Shown one piece after another: positions 44,274 to 53,222 of a stretch of DNA of 64,000 nt. Origin of the DNA: Klebsiella sp. WP3-W18-ESBL-02 (GTDB taxonomy: Bacteria; Pseudomonadota; Gammaproteobacteria; Enterobacterales; Enterobacteriaceae). The DNA is taken from NCBI RefSeq assembly GCF_014168815.1, contig NZ_AP021972.1:744001-808000 (forward strand). The letters run 5' to 3'. Both the position numbers and the translations under genes were made by a program. A model generated the notes under the pieces. The model saw nothing but the letters and a program-made list of their open reading frames with translations, did not search any database and was not told the origin of the DNA. Each line of letters opens with the position of its first letter. The first letter of the stretch is position 1.

Positions 44274-45468
44274 GGAAGGTGCGAACAAGTCCCTGATATG
44301 AGATCATGTTTGTCATCTGGAGCCATGGAACAGGGTTCATCATGAGTCATCAACTCACCTTCGCCGACAGTGAATTCAGCAGTAAGCGCCGTCAGACCAG
44401 AAAAGAGATTTTCTTGTCCCGCATGGAGCAGATTCTGCCATGGCAAAACATGGTGGAAGTCATCGAGCCGTTTTACCCCAAGGCTGGTAATGGCCGGCGA
44501 CCTTATCCGCTGGAAACCATGCTACGCATTCACTGCATGCAGCATTGGTACAACCTGAGCGATGGCGCGATGGAAGATGCTCTGTACGAAATCGCCTCCA
44601 TGCGTCTGTTTGCCCGGTTATCCCTGGATAGCGCCTTGCCTGACCGCACCACCATCATGAATTTCCGCCACCTGCTGGAGCAGCATCAACTGGCCCGCCA
44701 ATTGTTCAAGACCATCAATCGCTGGCTGGCCGAAGCAGGCGTCATGATGACTCAAGGCACCTTGGTCGATGCCACCATCATTGAGGCACCCAGCTCGACC
44801 AAGAACAAAGAGCAGCAACGCGATCCGGAGATGCATCAGACCAAGAAAGGCAATCAGTGGCACTTTGGCATGAAGGCCCACATTGGTGTCGATGCCAAGA
44901 GTGGCCTGACCCACAGCCTGGTCACCACCGCGGCCAACGAGCATGACCTCAATCAGCTGGGTAATCTGCTTCATGGAGAGGAGCAATTTGTCTCAGCCGA
45001 TGCCGGCTACCAAGGGGCGCCACAGCGCGAGGAGCTGGCCGAGGTGGATGTGGACTGGCTGATCGCCGAGCGCCCCGGCAAGGTAAGAACCTTGAAACAG
45101 CATCCACGCAAGAACAAAACGGCCATCAACATCGAATACATGAAAGCCAGCATCCGGGCCAAGGTGGAGCACCCATTTCGCATCATCAAGCGACAGTTCG
45201 GCTTCGTGAAAGCCAGATACAAGGGGTTGCTGAAAAACGATAACCAACTGGCGATGTTATTCACGCTGGCCAACCTGTTTCGGGCGGACCAAATGATACG
45301 TCAGTGGGAGAGATCTCACTAAAAACTGGGAATAACGCCTTAAATGGCGAAGAAACGGTCTAAATAGGCTGATTCAAGGCATTTACGGGAGAAAAAATCG
45401 GCTCAAACATGAAGAAATGAAATGGCTGAGTCAGCCGAGAAGAATTTCCCCGCTTATTCGCACCTTCC
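44274..45468 (+). mobile_element. IS5: Complete IS5 insertion sequence (1195 bp)
   Basis: Starts with GGAAGGTGCGAACAAG and ends with the inverted copy CTTATTCGCACCTTCC; the span is exactly the 1195 bp of IS5. The four bases on each side are CTAG (left) and CTAT (right), so the usual 4-bp target duplication (YTAR) is intact at three positions only. It sits in the regulatory region between the deoxynucleoside kinase and the LuxR-type regulator of the fimbrial operon, with its transposase in the same direction as that regulator. Confidence 0.95.
44342..45322 (+). CDS. IS5 transposase
   Basis: DDE transposase of 326 residues (338 from the ATG at 44306), essentially identical to the E. coli IS5 transposase as I recall it, starting MSHQLTFADSEFSSKRRQ. 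The catalytic acids lie in LVDATIIEAP, SADAGYQG and IRAKVEHPFRIIKRQFG. The frame is intact, so the element may be active. Its high identity to the E. coli copy suggests recent arrival. Confidence 0.96.
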   Translation: MSHQLTFADSEFSSKRRQTRKEIFLSRMEQILPWQNMVEVIEPFYPKAGNGRRPYPLETMLRIHCMQHWYNLSDGAMEDALYEIASMRLFARLSLDSALPDRTTIMNFRHLLEQHQLARQLFKTINRWLAEAGVMMTQGTLVDATIIEAPSSTKNKEQQRDPEMHQTKKGNQWHFGMKAHIGVDAKSGLTHSLVTTAANEHDLNQLGNLLHGEEQFVSADAGYQGAPQREELAEVDVDWLIAERPGKVRTLKQHPRKNKTAINIEYMKASIRAKVEHPFRIIKRQFGFVKARYKGLLKNDNQLAMLFTLANLFRADQMIRQWERSH

Positions 45469-45691
45469 CTATTTCATTGATCTTCTTGTTTTTATTAAGC
45501 AATTGATCGATTAGGGCGATCTATATTCATAAAATCAATTGATGATATCTATCAATAATAATGAATTGATCGTTTTTGACGATATATATTGGCTGTGTAT
45601 ATAATTAAACCGAAGTTTAGGTAACTCAGTTTTAGAATCAGGAATTATGGATACTAAATAAAAAATTCGGACATGGTCGTTGGGGTAATAT
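45469..45691. promoter_or_regulatory. AT-rich leader of the fimbrial regulator
   Basis: This 223-bp stretch between IS5 and the LuxR-type gene is AT-rich and holds AATTGAT at 45501, 45537 and 45564, the latter two part of inverted ATCAAT/ATTGAT patterns. It should contain the immediate promoter of the regulator; H-NS-type silencing is plausible. No coding frame is supported. Confidence 0.4.
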
Positions 45692-46258
45692 ATGAGGCAG
45701 TGTATTATCTCGGATAACAGTTTTTTTCTTTTGGCATTGCAAGACGACGAAGTTATTCAGGATGGTAACGTTTCGACAATCCACTCCTGGCAGCTGCGGT
45801 CGAAGTGCTATTTACGCACCTCGATCAGCGACATTTTTATTGTTTATATTTCTGATATCGTTGAGCGACATCGGATACTCGGCTTATTGGCTTCGTCTAC
45901 GTCTCATTGCCGAATTATACTGTTATACAAGATGGATGTTTCCTCCAGCTATGCTTTTCAGGGGCCGTTTCCTTGGCTAGTCTCTGAAAAGATTAGCTTT
46001 TCAGAGCTTTACTCATGCCTGTACAAGGCGAGTAAAACTATTTTTGACCAGAGAGGTTTCTCTGAACAAGAGATGATTGTCTTTCGCTATCTCTGCGAAG
46101 GGTATTCCGTCTCACAAATAAATAAACTGGCAGGACTCAGCGAAAAGCATATTTATTATTTGAGGCAGAAGACCAAAAAGATGTTTGGTCTGCGTGGGAA
46201 TAGTGCCGCGACAATCTCGTTTTATCTGGATATATCAAAGCTAAACCCTCGATGGTAG
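45692..46258 (+). CDS. LuxR-type regulator, probable control of the fimbrial operon
   Basis: Protein of 188 residues. The C-terminal 60 residues form a LuxR/GerE helix-turn-helix (RYLCEGYSVSQINKLAGLSE KHIYYLRQKTKKMFGLRG). The N-terminal part resembles a receiver-like domain but lacks a clear phosphorylation aspartate (its DEVIQDG and IFIVYISD strands are unusual). It lies 158 bp before the first fimbrial gene in the same direction, so control of the fimbriae is likely. Such small LuxR-like genes stand next to many chaperone-usher operons. The codon usage is poorer in GC than its neighbours. Confidence 0.78.
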   Translation: MRQCIISDNSFFLLALQDDEVIQDGNVSTIHSWQLRSKCYLRTSISDIFIVYISDIVERHRILGLLASSTSHCRIILLYKMDVSSSYAFQGPFPWLVSEKISFSELYSCLYKASKTIFDQRGFSEQEMIVFRYLCEGYSVSQINKLAGLSEKHIYYLRQKTKKMFGLRGNSAATISFYLDISKLNPRW

Positions 46259-46379
46259 CGCTATTGCAGCCATCCGGATAATCATGCCTATTGTTGGGAA
46301 CGAGTCGTTTTTACATAAATAAATTTAGTACGTCAGGTGGAGCCTTTGGTGCCCGCCTTCATCGTTGTTTGTAACACGC

Positions 46380-46396
46380 TGAGAATAATATTCTCA
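46380..46396 (+). promoter_or_regulatory. Inverted repeat in the fimA leader
   Basis: TGAGAAT and ATTCTCA are separated by three bases, 20 bp upstream of the fimA start and just before its AAGGAG ribosome site. It could be an operator or an RNA hairpin; no U tract follows. Confidence 0.35.
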
Positions 46397-46416
46397 ATTA
46401 ATAAGGAGTAGGTTTT

Positions 46417-46968
46417 ATGGGCTTTCATAAAGTTGCGCTGGTAATTATTTCTGCGCTGTCTCTGAGTTCAGCGGCTGCGCTGGCGGCAGATACTACCACC
46501 GTTAACGGCGGCACCGTTCATTTTAAAGGGGAAGTGGTTAACGCGGCCTGCGCCGTCGATGCGGGCTCTGTTGATCAGACCGTACAGATGGGTCAGGTGC
46601 GTTCAGCAAAACTGGCAACGGCGGGCAGCACCAGCTCGGCGGTCGGTTTCAATATCCAGTTGAACGACTGTGATACCAACGTATCGACCAAGGCGTCCGT
46701 TGCCTTCTCCGGTACGGCGATTGATACCACCAATACCACCGTGCTGGCTCTGCAGGGCTCCGCTTCCGGCGGCGCGACCAACGTAGGCGTGCAGATCCTG
46801 GATAACAAAGGTACGCCGCTGGCGCTGGATGGCGCAACCTTCAGCAACGCGACCACGCTGAACGACGGCACCAACGTCATTCCGTTCCAGGCGCGCTACT
46901 ACGCGACCGGTGCGGCAACGGCCGGTACCGCGAACGCCGACGCAACCTTCAAAGTGCAGTACGAGTAA
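46417..46968 (+). CDS. fimA: Type 1 fimbrial major subunit
   Basis: Major pilin of 183 residues. The signal peptide ends at AAALA before ADTTTVNGG. The mature pilin has the conserved cysteine pair (NAACAVD and LNDCDTN), alternating N-terminal residues for donor-strand exchange, and the penultimate-tyrosine C-terminus FKVQYE. The order of the next six genes is that of the E. coli fim operon, so this is FimA. The ribosome site is AAGGAG. The usual upstream recombinase genes fimB and fimE are absent. Confidence 0.93.
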   Translation: MGFHKVALVIISALSLSSAAALAADTTTVNGGTVHFKGEVVNAACAVDAGSVDQTVQMGQVRSAKLATAGSTSSAVGFNIQLNDCDTNVSTKASVAFSGTAIDTTNTTVLALQGSASGGATNVGVQILDNKGTPLALDGATFSNATTLNDGTNVIPFQARYYATGAATAGTANADATFKVQYE

Positions 46969-47036
46969 TCCCTAAAGCAGGGATGCTGACCGGGCCAGGA
47001 TGGCTCGCTATTGGTAAAGGAACAGAGGTGATAACC

Positions 47037-47576
47037 ATGCAATGGATGAAATGGGGACTGCTGATTTTTCTGCTGCCTACCGTCACCCTGGCCGGGAATC
47101 GCTGGAACGTCACGCTGCCTGGCGGAAGTATGCGGTTTCAGGGCGTTGTTATCGCCGAAGCCTGTAGCGTCGCGGCAAGTGACCGCATGATGACGGTGAC
47201 CATGGGGCAAATCAGCAGCCATCGTTTTCACGCCGTAGGTGAAGAATCCAGGCCGATTGCGTTTGATATTCATCTGGAAGATTGCAGTACGGAAGTCAGC
47301 CAGCGCGTGGGCGTGTCGTTTCAGGGCGTCGCCGACGGTAAAGATCCCAACATTCTCTCGGTAGGTGAGGGCGCGGGGATCGCCACCGGTATTGGCATTG
47401 CGCTGTTTGATGACCAGGGCGGCTCCATCCCGCTCAATCAGGCTCCGGTTCGCTGGACCAAACTCAACGACGGACCGACGACGCTGCATTTTGTGGCGAA
47501 ATATCGCTCGACCGATCGTCAGGTTGTGGGGGGCACGGCCAACGCACAGGCCTGGTTCGCTCTGACCTACGAGTAA
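47037..47576 (+). CDS. fimI: Fimbrial protein FimI
   Basis: Pilin-like protein of 179 residues with a signal peptide (MQWMKWGLLIFLLPTVTLAG), a cysteine pair (EACSVA and LEDCSTE) and the typical C-terminus AWFALTYE. By position between fimA and fimC it is FimI, thought to anchor or terminate the fimbrial rod at the usher. I chose the ATG at 47037, which has GAGG eight bases before it; the ATG at 46983 lies only 15 bp after fimA and would add 18 non-signal residues. Confidence 0.9.
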   Translation: MQWMKWGLLIFLLPTVTLAGNRWNVTLPGGSMRFQGVVIAEACSVAASDRMMTVTMGQISSHRFHAVGEESRPIAFDIHLEDCSTEVSQRVGVSFQGVADGKDPNILSVGEGAGIATGIGIALFDDQGGSIPLNQAPVRWTKLNDGPTTLHFVAKYRSTDRQVVGGTANAQAWFALTYE

Positions 47577-47620
47577 TTAACCGAATACAGGATATGACGG
47601 TGAGTACAACAAGGGTAAAC

Positions 47621-48322
47621 ATGAAAATAACGTTGATGATGCGTGGCCTGCTGGTGGCGGCGCTGCTGATGGCCGCAAGCGGGCTGGTTTCCCGTGCGCA
47701 GGCCGGCGTTGCGCTGGGCGCCACTCGGGTCATCTACCCGGCGGGGCAGAAGCAGGTGCCGCTGGCGGTAACCAACACCGACGATAGCAGCACGTATCTG
47801 ATCCAGTCATGGGTGGAAAACGCCGCTGGCGCGAAAGACGGGCGCTTTGTCGTTACGCCGCCGCTGTTTGCCATGCAGGGTAAAAAAGAGAACACCCTGC
47901 GCATTCTTGATGCCACGAATAATCAGCTACCGCAGGACCGTGAGAGCCTGTTCTGGATGAACGTGAAGGCCATTCCGGCGATGGATAAATCAAAACTCAG
48001 CGATAACACGCTGCAGCTGGCGATTATCAGCCGTATAAAGCTCTATTACCGCCCGGCCAAACTGGCTATGCCGCCGGAGCAGGCTGCGGAAAAACTGACG
48101 TTTCGCCGCGATGCCGGCACGCTGACGCTTATCAACCCCACGCCTTACTACCTGACGGTGACCGATTTGAATGCCGGAACGCGGGTGCTGGAAAATGCGC
48201 TGGTGCCGCCGATGGGGGAAACACGGGTCAAAATACCGGCAGATGCAGGTGGTGAGATTACCTACCGAACTATTAATGACTATGGCGCACTGACGCCGCG
48301 CATGATCGGCGCGATGCGATAA
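47621..48322 (+). CDS. fimC: Periplasmic fimbrial chaperone FimC
   Basis: Chaperone of 233 residues with two immunoglobulin-like domains. The mature start GVALGATRVIYPAGQKQ matches E. coli FimC; conserved blocks include LFWMNVKAIPAMD and LAIISRIKLYYRP, with the Arg and Lys that hold the subunit C-terminus (ATRVIYP and RIKLYYRP). It delivers FimA, F, G, H to the usher by donor-strand complementation. I chose the ATG at 47621 for its better-spaced ribosome site; the ATG at 47594 adds nine residues. Confidence 0.94.
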   Translation: MKITLMMRGLLVAALLMAASGLVSRAQAGVALGATRVIYPAGQKQVPLAVTNTDDSSTYLIQSWVENAAGAKDGRFVVTPPLFAMQGKKENTLRILDATNNQLPQDRESLFWMNVKAIPAMDKSKLSDNTLQLAIISRIKLYYRPAKLAMPPEQAAEKLTFRRDAGTLTLINPTPYYLTVTDLNAGTRVLENALVPPMGETRVKIPADAGGEITYRTINDYGALTPRMIGAMR

Positions 48323-48395
48323 GCCGCGAGAGCGTCTTCGTTTTCCCAGAACAGAATAATAACTGACGGCCGGGCGATGTCGAACCGGAGGGACT

Positions 48396-51032
48396 ATGCC
48401 ATATCTGAAATTTGGCCTCGACCATTTGGAGGCCCGTCGCTTGCGACAACTGGCGTCACGCTCGGTCAGCGCGCTTGCGCGGCTTCCGGTGGCTATTATG
48501 CTGGCGTCACCGACTTTTTTCGCCCAGGCGGAGCTGTATTTTAACCCCCGTTTTCTGGCCGACGATCCTGCCGCAGTAGCGGATCTCTCCGGTTTTGAGA
48601 AGGGGCAGGAACTGCCGCCGGGGACCTACCGCGTCGATATCTACCTGAACGATGGCTACATTACGACCCGTGATGTGACGTTCAACGCCGGCGAACACGG
48701 CCAGGGGCTGCTTGCCTGCCTGACGCGCAGCCAACTGGCCGCTATGGGGCTGAATACCGCGGCGGTCGGCGGCATGAGCGCGCTGGCGCCCGATGCCTGC
48801 GTGCCGCTGGCCGAAACGATTAAAGATGCAACTCAGCGCCTGGACGTAGGCCAGCAGCGGCTGTATCTGACCATTCCGCAGGCCTTTATGGGCAACCGTG
48901 CGCGCGGCTATATTCCGCCGGAGCAGTGGGATGACGGGATTACCGCCGGGTTGTTGAACTACAACTTTACCGGCAATAACGTGCATAACACGGTCGGCGG
49001 CAGCAGCCAGTACGCCTATTTAAACCTGCAAAGCGGGCTTAACGCGGGCGCGTGGCGGCTGCGCGACAACAGTACCTGGAGCTACAGCAGCGGCGGCAGC
49101 GGTTCGAGCAATCAGAACAAATGGCAGCACATTAACACCTGGGTTGAGCGCGATATTCGAGCGCTGCGCTCGCGTTTGACGCTTGGCGACAGCTATACCA
49201 ACGGCGACATTTTCGACGGCATTAACTTCCGCGGTGCACAGCTGGCTTCTGATGACAATATGCTGCCGGATAGCCAGAAAGGCTTTGCGCCGGTTATCCA
49301 CGGTATTGCCCGCGGCACGGCGCAGGTGTCTATCAAACAAAACGGCTATGAGATTTACCACAGCACGGTGCCGCCTGGCCCTTTCACCATTAACGATCTC
49401 TATGCCGCAGGCAACGGCGGTGACCTGCAGGTCACCATTAAGGAAGCGGATGGCAGCAGCCAGAATTTCAGCGTGCCGTACTCTTCGGTGCCGGTGCTAC
49501 AGCGTGAAGGCCGCACGCGCTATGCCCTGACCGCCGGGGAATATCGCAGCGGCAACGATCAGCAGGAAGAGCCGACGTTTTTTCAAAGCACGATACTGCA
49601 CGGGATGGCGGCAGGGTGGACGCTGTATGGCGGCACCCAACTGGCGGACCGCTATCGCGCCGTTAACGTCGGGGTCGGTAAAAACATGGGCGATCTGGGC
49701 GCGCTGTCGGTGGATATCACCCAGGCGAACGCCACGCTGCCCGACGACAGCCGACAGCAGGGTCAATCGGTTCGTTTTCTGTACAACAAATCGCTCAGCG
49801 ATCTGGGCACCAATATCCAGCTGGTGGGCTACCGTTATTCCACCCGTGGCTACTATAGCTTCGCGGATACCACCTATCAGCGGATGAGCGGCCACAGCGT
49901 TGAAACCGAAGATGGTCCGGTCTACGTGAAGCCAAAATTCACCGACTATTACAACCTGGCCTACAGCAAACGCGGCAGGTTACAGGCGAGCATCACCCAG
50001 CAGTTGGGGCGTACCGCCACGCTTTATGTGAGCGGCAGCCACCAGACCTACTGGGGAACCGGCAATGCGGATGAACAGTTTCAGGTTGGCCTGAACACGG
50101 CGGTTAACGACATCAACTGGACGCTGAGCTACAGCCGCACTAAAAACGCCTGGCAGGAAGGCCGGGATCAGATGCTGGCGATTAACGTCAATATTCCGTT
50201 CAGCCACTGGCTGCGTTCAGACAGCCAGTCCGCCTGGCGGCACGCCAGCGCTAGCTACAGCATGTCGGACGATCTTAATGGGCGAATGAGCAACCTCGCG
50301 GGGCTGTACGGCACGATGCTGGAGGGGAATAACCTGAGCTACAGCGTGCAGACCGGCTATGCGGGCGGCGGGGATAGCAGCAGCGGCAGCACCGGCTACG
50401 CCTCGTTGAACTATCGCGGCGGCTACGGCAACGCCAACGTCGGCTACAGCCGCAGCGACGGCATCAAACAGCTCTATTACGGCATGAGTGGCGGCGTACT
50501 GGCTCACGCCAATGGGATTACGCTGAGCCAGCCGCTGAACGACACCGTCGTGCTGATTCGCGCCCCGGGTGCGGAAGGCACAAAAGTGGAAAATCAGACC
50601 GGGGTACGTACCGACTGGCGTGGCTATGCGGTGCTGCCGTACGCCACTGAATACCGGGAAAACCGCGTGGCGCTGGATACCAACTCGCTGGCGGATAACG
50701 TCGATCTGGACGATGCGGTGGTCAGCGTTGTGCCGACTCATGGCGCGATTGTCCGCGCGGAATTTAAAACCCATGTCGGTATGAAGCTGCTGATGACGCT
50801 CACCTACGACGGTAAAGCCGTGCCGTTTGGCGCGATGGTGACTTCAGACAGCAACCAGAACGGTAGCATCGTCGCCGATAACGGCCTTGTGTACCTGAGC
50901 GGGATGCCGCTTGCCGGAAAGGTACGGGTCAAATGGGGTGACGGTGCGAACGGCAGCTGCACGGCGGACTACCGCCTGCCAGCCGATAGTCAGCAGCAGC
51001 CGTTAGTTCAGCTATCGGCCGTGTGCCGCTAA
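48396..51032 (+). CDS. fimD: Outer membrane fimbrial usher FimD
   Basis: Usher of 878 residues. After a long signal region comes the N-terminal periplasmic domain (AELYFNPRFLADDP...), then the 24-strand barrel with the plug domain (DNMLPDSQKGFAPVIHGIARG) and the two C-terminal domains (GNGGDLQ upstream, DNGLVYLSGMPLAGKVRVKWG near the end). The length equals E. coli FimD. It recruits chaperone-subunit complexes and exports the fimbria. It is intact and lies 73 bp after fimC. Confidence 0.96.
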   Translation: MPYLKFGLDHLEARRLRQLASRSVSALARLPVAIMLASPTFFAQAELYFNPRFLADDPAAVADLSGFEKGQELPPGTYRVDIYLNDGYITTRDVTFNAGEHGQGLLACLTRSQLAAMGLNTAAVGGMSALAPDACVPLAETIKDATQRLDVGQQRLYLTIPQAFMGNRARGYIPPEQWDDGITAGLLNYNFTGNNVHNTVGGSSQYAYLNLQSGLNAGAWRLRDNSTWSYSSGGSGSSNQNKWQHINTWVERDIRALRSRLTLGDSYTNGDIFDGINFRGAQLASDDNMLPDSQKGFAPVIHGIARGTAQVSIKQNGYEIYHSTVPPGPFTINDLYAAGNGGDLQVTIKEADGSSQNFSVPYSSVPVLQREGRTRYALTAGEYRSGNDQQEEPTFFQSTILHGMAAGWTLYGGTQLADRYRAVNVGVGKNMGDLGALSVDITQANATLPDDSRQQGQSVRFLYNKSLSDLGTNIQLVGYRYSTRGYYSFADTTYQRMSGHSVETEDGPVYVKPKFTDYYNLAYSKRGRLQASITQQLGRTATLYVSGSHQTYWGTGNADEQFQVGLNTAVNDINWTLSYSRTKNAWQEGRDQMLAINVNIPFSHWLRSDSQSAWRHASASYSMSDDLNGRMSNLAGLYGTMLEGNNLSYSVQTGYAGGGDSSSGSTGYASLNYRGGYGNANVGYSRSDGIKQLYYGMSGGVLAHANGITLSQPLNDTVVLIRAPGAEGTKVENQTGVRTDWRGYAVLPYATEYRENRVALDTNSLADNVDLDDAVVSVVPTHGAIVRAEFKTHVGMKLLMTLTYDGKAVPFGAMVTSDSNQNGSIVADNGLVYLSGMPLAGKVRVKWGDGANGSCTADYRLPADSQQQPLVQLSAVCR

Positions 51033-51042
51033 GGAAAGGAAG

Positions 51043-51570
51043 ATGAGGAAACCCCAGTACTGGCTGAGCGCCATTTTCGCGCTGGCCGCTGCGAACGCGT
51101 ATGCCGCCGATAGCACGATCACCATCAGCGGCAACGTCAGGGATAACGGCTGCGCCGTCGCCGGTGAATCCAAAGACTTTACCGTCGACCTGATGAACAA
51201 CGCGGCTAAGCAGTTCAGCACGGTAGGTGCGACCACGCCAGCCGTTCCGTTTCGCATTGTGCTTTCCCCCTGCGGCGGCGCGGTGAGCGCGGTGAAGGTG
51301 GGTTTTGTTGGGGTAGCCGACGCTGAAAACACCCGGTTGTTGAAGGTGGATGGTGGAACATCAGCCGCGGCGGGGATGGGGATTGAAATCCTCGATGGGC
51401 AGCAGACCACGCTGCCGCTTAATGCGGCGTCTTCTGCGATTGCCTGGACCACGCTGACCCCCGGCCAGACCAATACGCTGAACTTTTATGCCCGCCTGAT
51501 GGCCACGCAGCTCCCGATTACGCCGGGCCACGTGAATGCCACGGCGACGTTCACTCTTGAATTTCAGTAA
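51043..51570 (+). CDS. fimF: Fimbrial tip adapter FimF
   Basis: Pilin-domain adapter of 175 residues with a signal peptide ending AYAADS, one cysteine pair (DNGCAVAG and LSPCGG) and an N-terminal donor strand (ADSTITISGNVRDNG) as in E. coli FimF. It links FimG to the rod. The gene starts ten bases after fimD with AAGGAAG as ribosome site. Confidence 0.92.
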   Translation: MRKPQYWLSAIFALAAANAYAADSTITISGNVRDNGCAVAGESKDFTVDLMNNAAKQFSTVGATTPAVPFRIVLSPCGGAVSAVKVGFVGVADAENTRLLKVDGGTSAAAGMGIEILDGQQTTLPLNAASSAIAWTTLTPGQTNTLNFYARLMATQLPITPGHVNATATFTLEFQ

Positions 51571-51582
51571 GCGGAGGCGCTG

Positions 51583-52086
51583 ATGAAACGCACCTGTTAC
51601 AGCTGGCTGCTGGCGGTATCGCTGGTGACGGCTTCTCCAACGCTGTTGGCCGCCGATGTGACCATTACCGTCAACGGTAAAGTGGTGGCGAAACCGTGTA
51701 CGGTTTCAACCAGCAATGCGGCCGTTGAGCTCGGCGATTTGTATACCTTCAGTTTAATGTCGGCGGGATCGTCCTCCGCCTGGCACAGCGTCGCGCTGGA
51801 GCTGAGCAACTGTCCGGTGGGAACGTCGCGGGTAACCGCCAGCTTCAGCGGCACCGCTGATGCCACCGGCTATTACCAGAATCAGGGTACCGCCCGTAAC
51901 ATCCAGCTTGAGCTACAGGATAACGGAGGCAATACGTTGAATACCGGGACCAGTACGGCAGTGCAGGTGGATGAGTCATCACAGTCCGCGCGTTTTCCGC
52001 TGCAGGTGAGGGCGCTGTCGGTAAACGGCGGTGCCACCCAGGGAACTATCCAGGCGGTGATTAACGTTACCTATACCTACGCCTGA
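51583..52086 (+). CDS. fimG: Fimbrial tip adapter FimG
   Basis: Pilin-domain adapter of 167 residues. The mature N-terminus ADVTITVNGKVVAKPCTV is nearly identical to E. coli FimG; this donor strand completes FimH. The cysteine pair is AKPCTV and LSNCPV. The gene starts 12 bases after fimF and ends 16 bases before fimH. Confidence 0.94.
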   Translation: MKRTCYSWLLAVSLVTASPTLLAADVTITVNGKVVAKPCTVSTSNAAVELGDLYTFSLMSAGSSSAWHSVALELSNCPVGTSRVTASFSGTADATGYYQNQGTARNIQLELQDNGGNTLNTGTSTAVQVDESSQSARFPLQVRALSVNGGATQGTIQAVINVTYTYA

Positions 52087-52102
52087 CCAGGAGAAGAGAG
52101 TC

Positions 52103-53008
52103 ATGAAAAAAGCGATAACCCTGCTGACGACGCTGCTGCTGGCCGTTTGGTCTGTGAATGCCTGGTCGTTTGCCTGTAAGACCGCCAGCGGGGCGACGAT
52201 CCCTATCGGTGGCGGCAGCGCTGACGTTTACGTCGACCTTGCGCCCGCGGTGAACGTCGGGCAAAACCTGGTGGTCGATCTCTCCACGCAGATCTTTTGC
52301 CATAACGACTACCCGGAGACCATCACTGACTACGTCACCCTCCAGCGCGGATCGGCCTACGGCGGCGTGTTGTCGAGCTTCTCTGGCACCGTGAAGTACA
52401 ACGGCAGCAACTATCCGTTTCCGACCACCAGTGAAACCTCGCGCATTATCTACAACTCGAGAACCGATCAGCCGTGGCCAACCGTTCTGTACCTGACGCC
52501 GATTAGCTCTGCGGGCGGCGTGGCGATCACCTCCGGGACGCTGATCGCGATTCTGATCCTGCGTCAGACCAACAACAAAAACGGCGATGACTTCCAGTTC
52601 GTCTGGAACATTTACGCCAAAAATAATGTGGTGGTGCCCACGGGCGGCTGCGACGTTTCTGCGCGTAACGTGACGGTTACGCTGCCCGACTACCCGGGCT
52701 CAACGGCGATTCCGCTGACGGTGTACTGTGCGCAGAGCCAGAAGCTGGCCTATTACCTCACGGGGACAACGGCGGACTCCGCCAACTCGATTTTTACCAA
52801 TACCGCGACCGCCTCTCCGGCGCAGGGCATTGGCGTGCAGCTCACCCGCAACGGTAACATTGTTCCAACCAATAGCACGGTGTCGCTTGGTACGGTCAGC
52901 ACGTCGGCGGTCAGCCTGGGCCTGACGGCTAACTACGCGCGAACCAGCGGCCAGGTGACGGCGGGCAACGTGCAGTCAATTATTGGGGTGACGTTTGTTT
53001 ATCAGTAG
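52103..53008 (+). CDS. fimH: Type 1 fimbrial mannose-binding adhesin FimH (variant tyrosine gate)
   Basis: Two-domain adhesin of 301 residues. After the signal peptide the mature protein starts FACKTASG, like E. coli FimH. The mannose pocket residues are conserved (mature numbering): Phe1, Asn46 and Asp47 in CHNDYPETITD, Asp54, Gln133, Asn135 and Asp140 in RQTNNKNGDDFQF. Tyr48 of the tyrosine gate is present but Tyr137 is replaced by Lys. The pilin domain begins after PTGGCDVSARN and ends GVTFVYQ. It is the last fim gene; a strong terminator follows. Confidence 0.95.
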   Translation: MKKAITLLTTLLLAVWSVNAWSFACKTASGATIPIGGGSADVYVDLAPAVNVGQNLVVDLSTQIFCHNDYPETITDYVTLQRGSAYGGVLSSFSGTVKYNGSNYPFPTTSETSRIIYNSRTDQPWPTVLYLTPISSAGGVAITSGTLIAILILRQTNNKNGDDFQFVWNIYAKNNVVVPTGGCDVSARNVTVTLPDYPGSTAIPLTVYCAQSQKLAYYLTGTTADSANSIFTNTATASPAQGIGVQLTRNGNIVPTNSTVSLGTVSTSAVSLGLTANYARTSGQVTAGNVQSIIGVTFVYQ

Positions 53009-53053
53009 CTTAGGGTAACTTCCCTGGCAAGGGGCGGGAAGGTTTGGGCGGCG

Positions 53054-53090
53054 AGGGAACACGATCGTGATGGGATCGTGTTCCCTTTTT
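53054..53090 (+). terminator. Terminator of the fim operon
   Basis: AGGGAACACGATC pairs exactly with GATCGTGTTCCCT (13 bp) around a seven-base loop, followed by TTTT, 45 bp past the fimH stop. A strong intrinsic terminator. Confidence 0.9.
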
Positions 53091-53177
53091 GATATACGCG
53101 CTGTTTGTGCCTGTAAAGAAAGATGAATACCGTGCGTTTGCGAGCGGTGAGTATGCCCATGCGCGGTTGCTGGGCGA

Positions 53178-53204
53178 AAGCCACCTTCTAAGAAGGTGGC
53201 CTTT
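53178..53204. terminator. Terminator between the fim operon and the secretion genes
   Basis: GCCACCTTC and GAAGGTGGC form a nine-bp stem with a three-base loop, with CTTTT on the right and AAAG on the left, 19 bp beyond the stop of the leftward TolC-like gene. It likely ends that operon and can act in both directions. Confidence 0.75.
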
Positions 53205-53222
53205 TACTCATCAACCCAATCG

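Noticed and set aside
44270..45472. Exact 4-bp target duplication around IS5
   Set aside because: The flanks are CTAG and CTAT, which agree at only three bases; I describe the mismatch rather than claim a perfect duplication.
46259..46416. Possible fimS invertible element before fimA
   Set aside because: No pair of TTGGGGCCA-like inverted repeats was found and no recombinase gene is adjacent; the fixed inverted repeat at 46380-46396 is too short and local.
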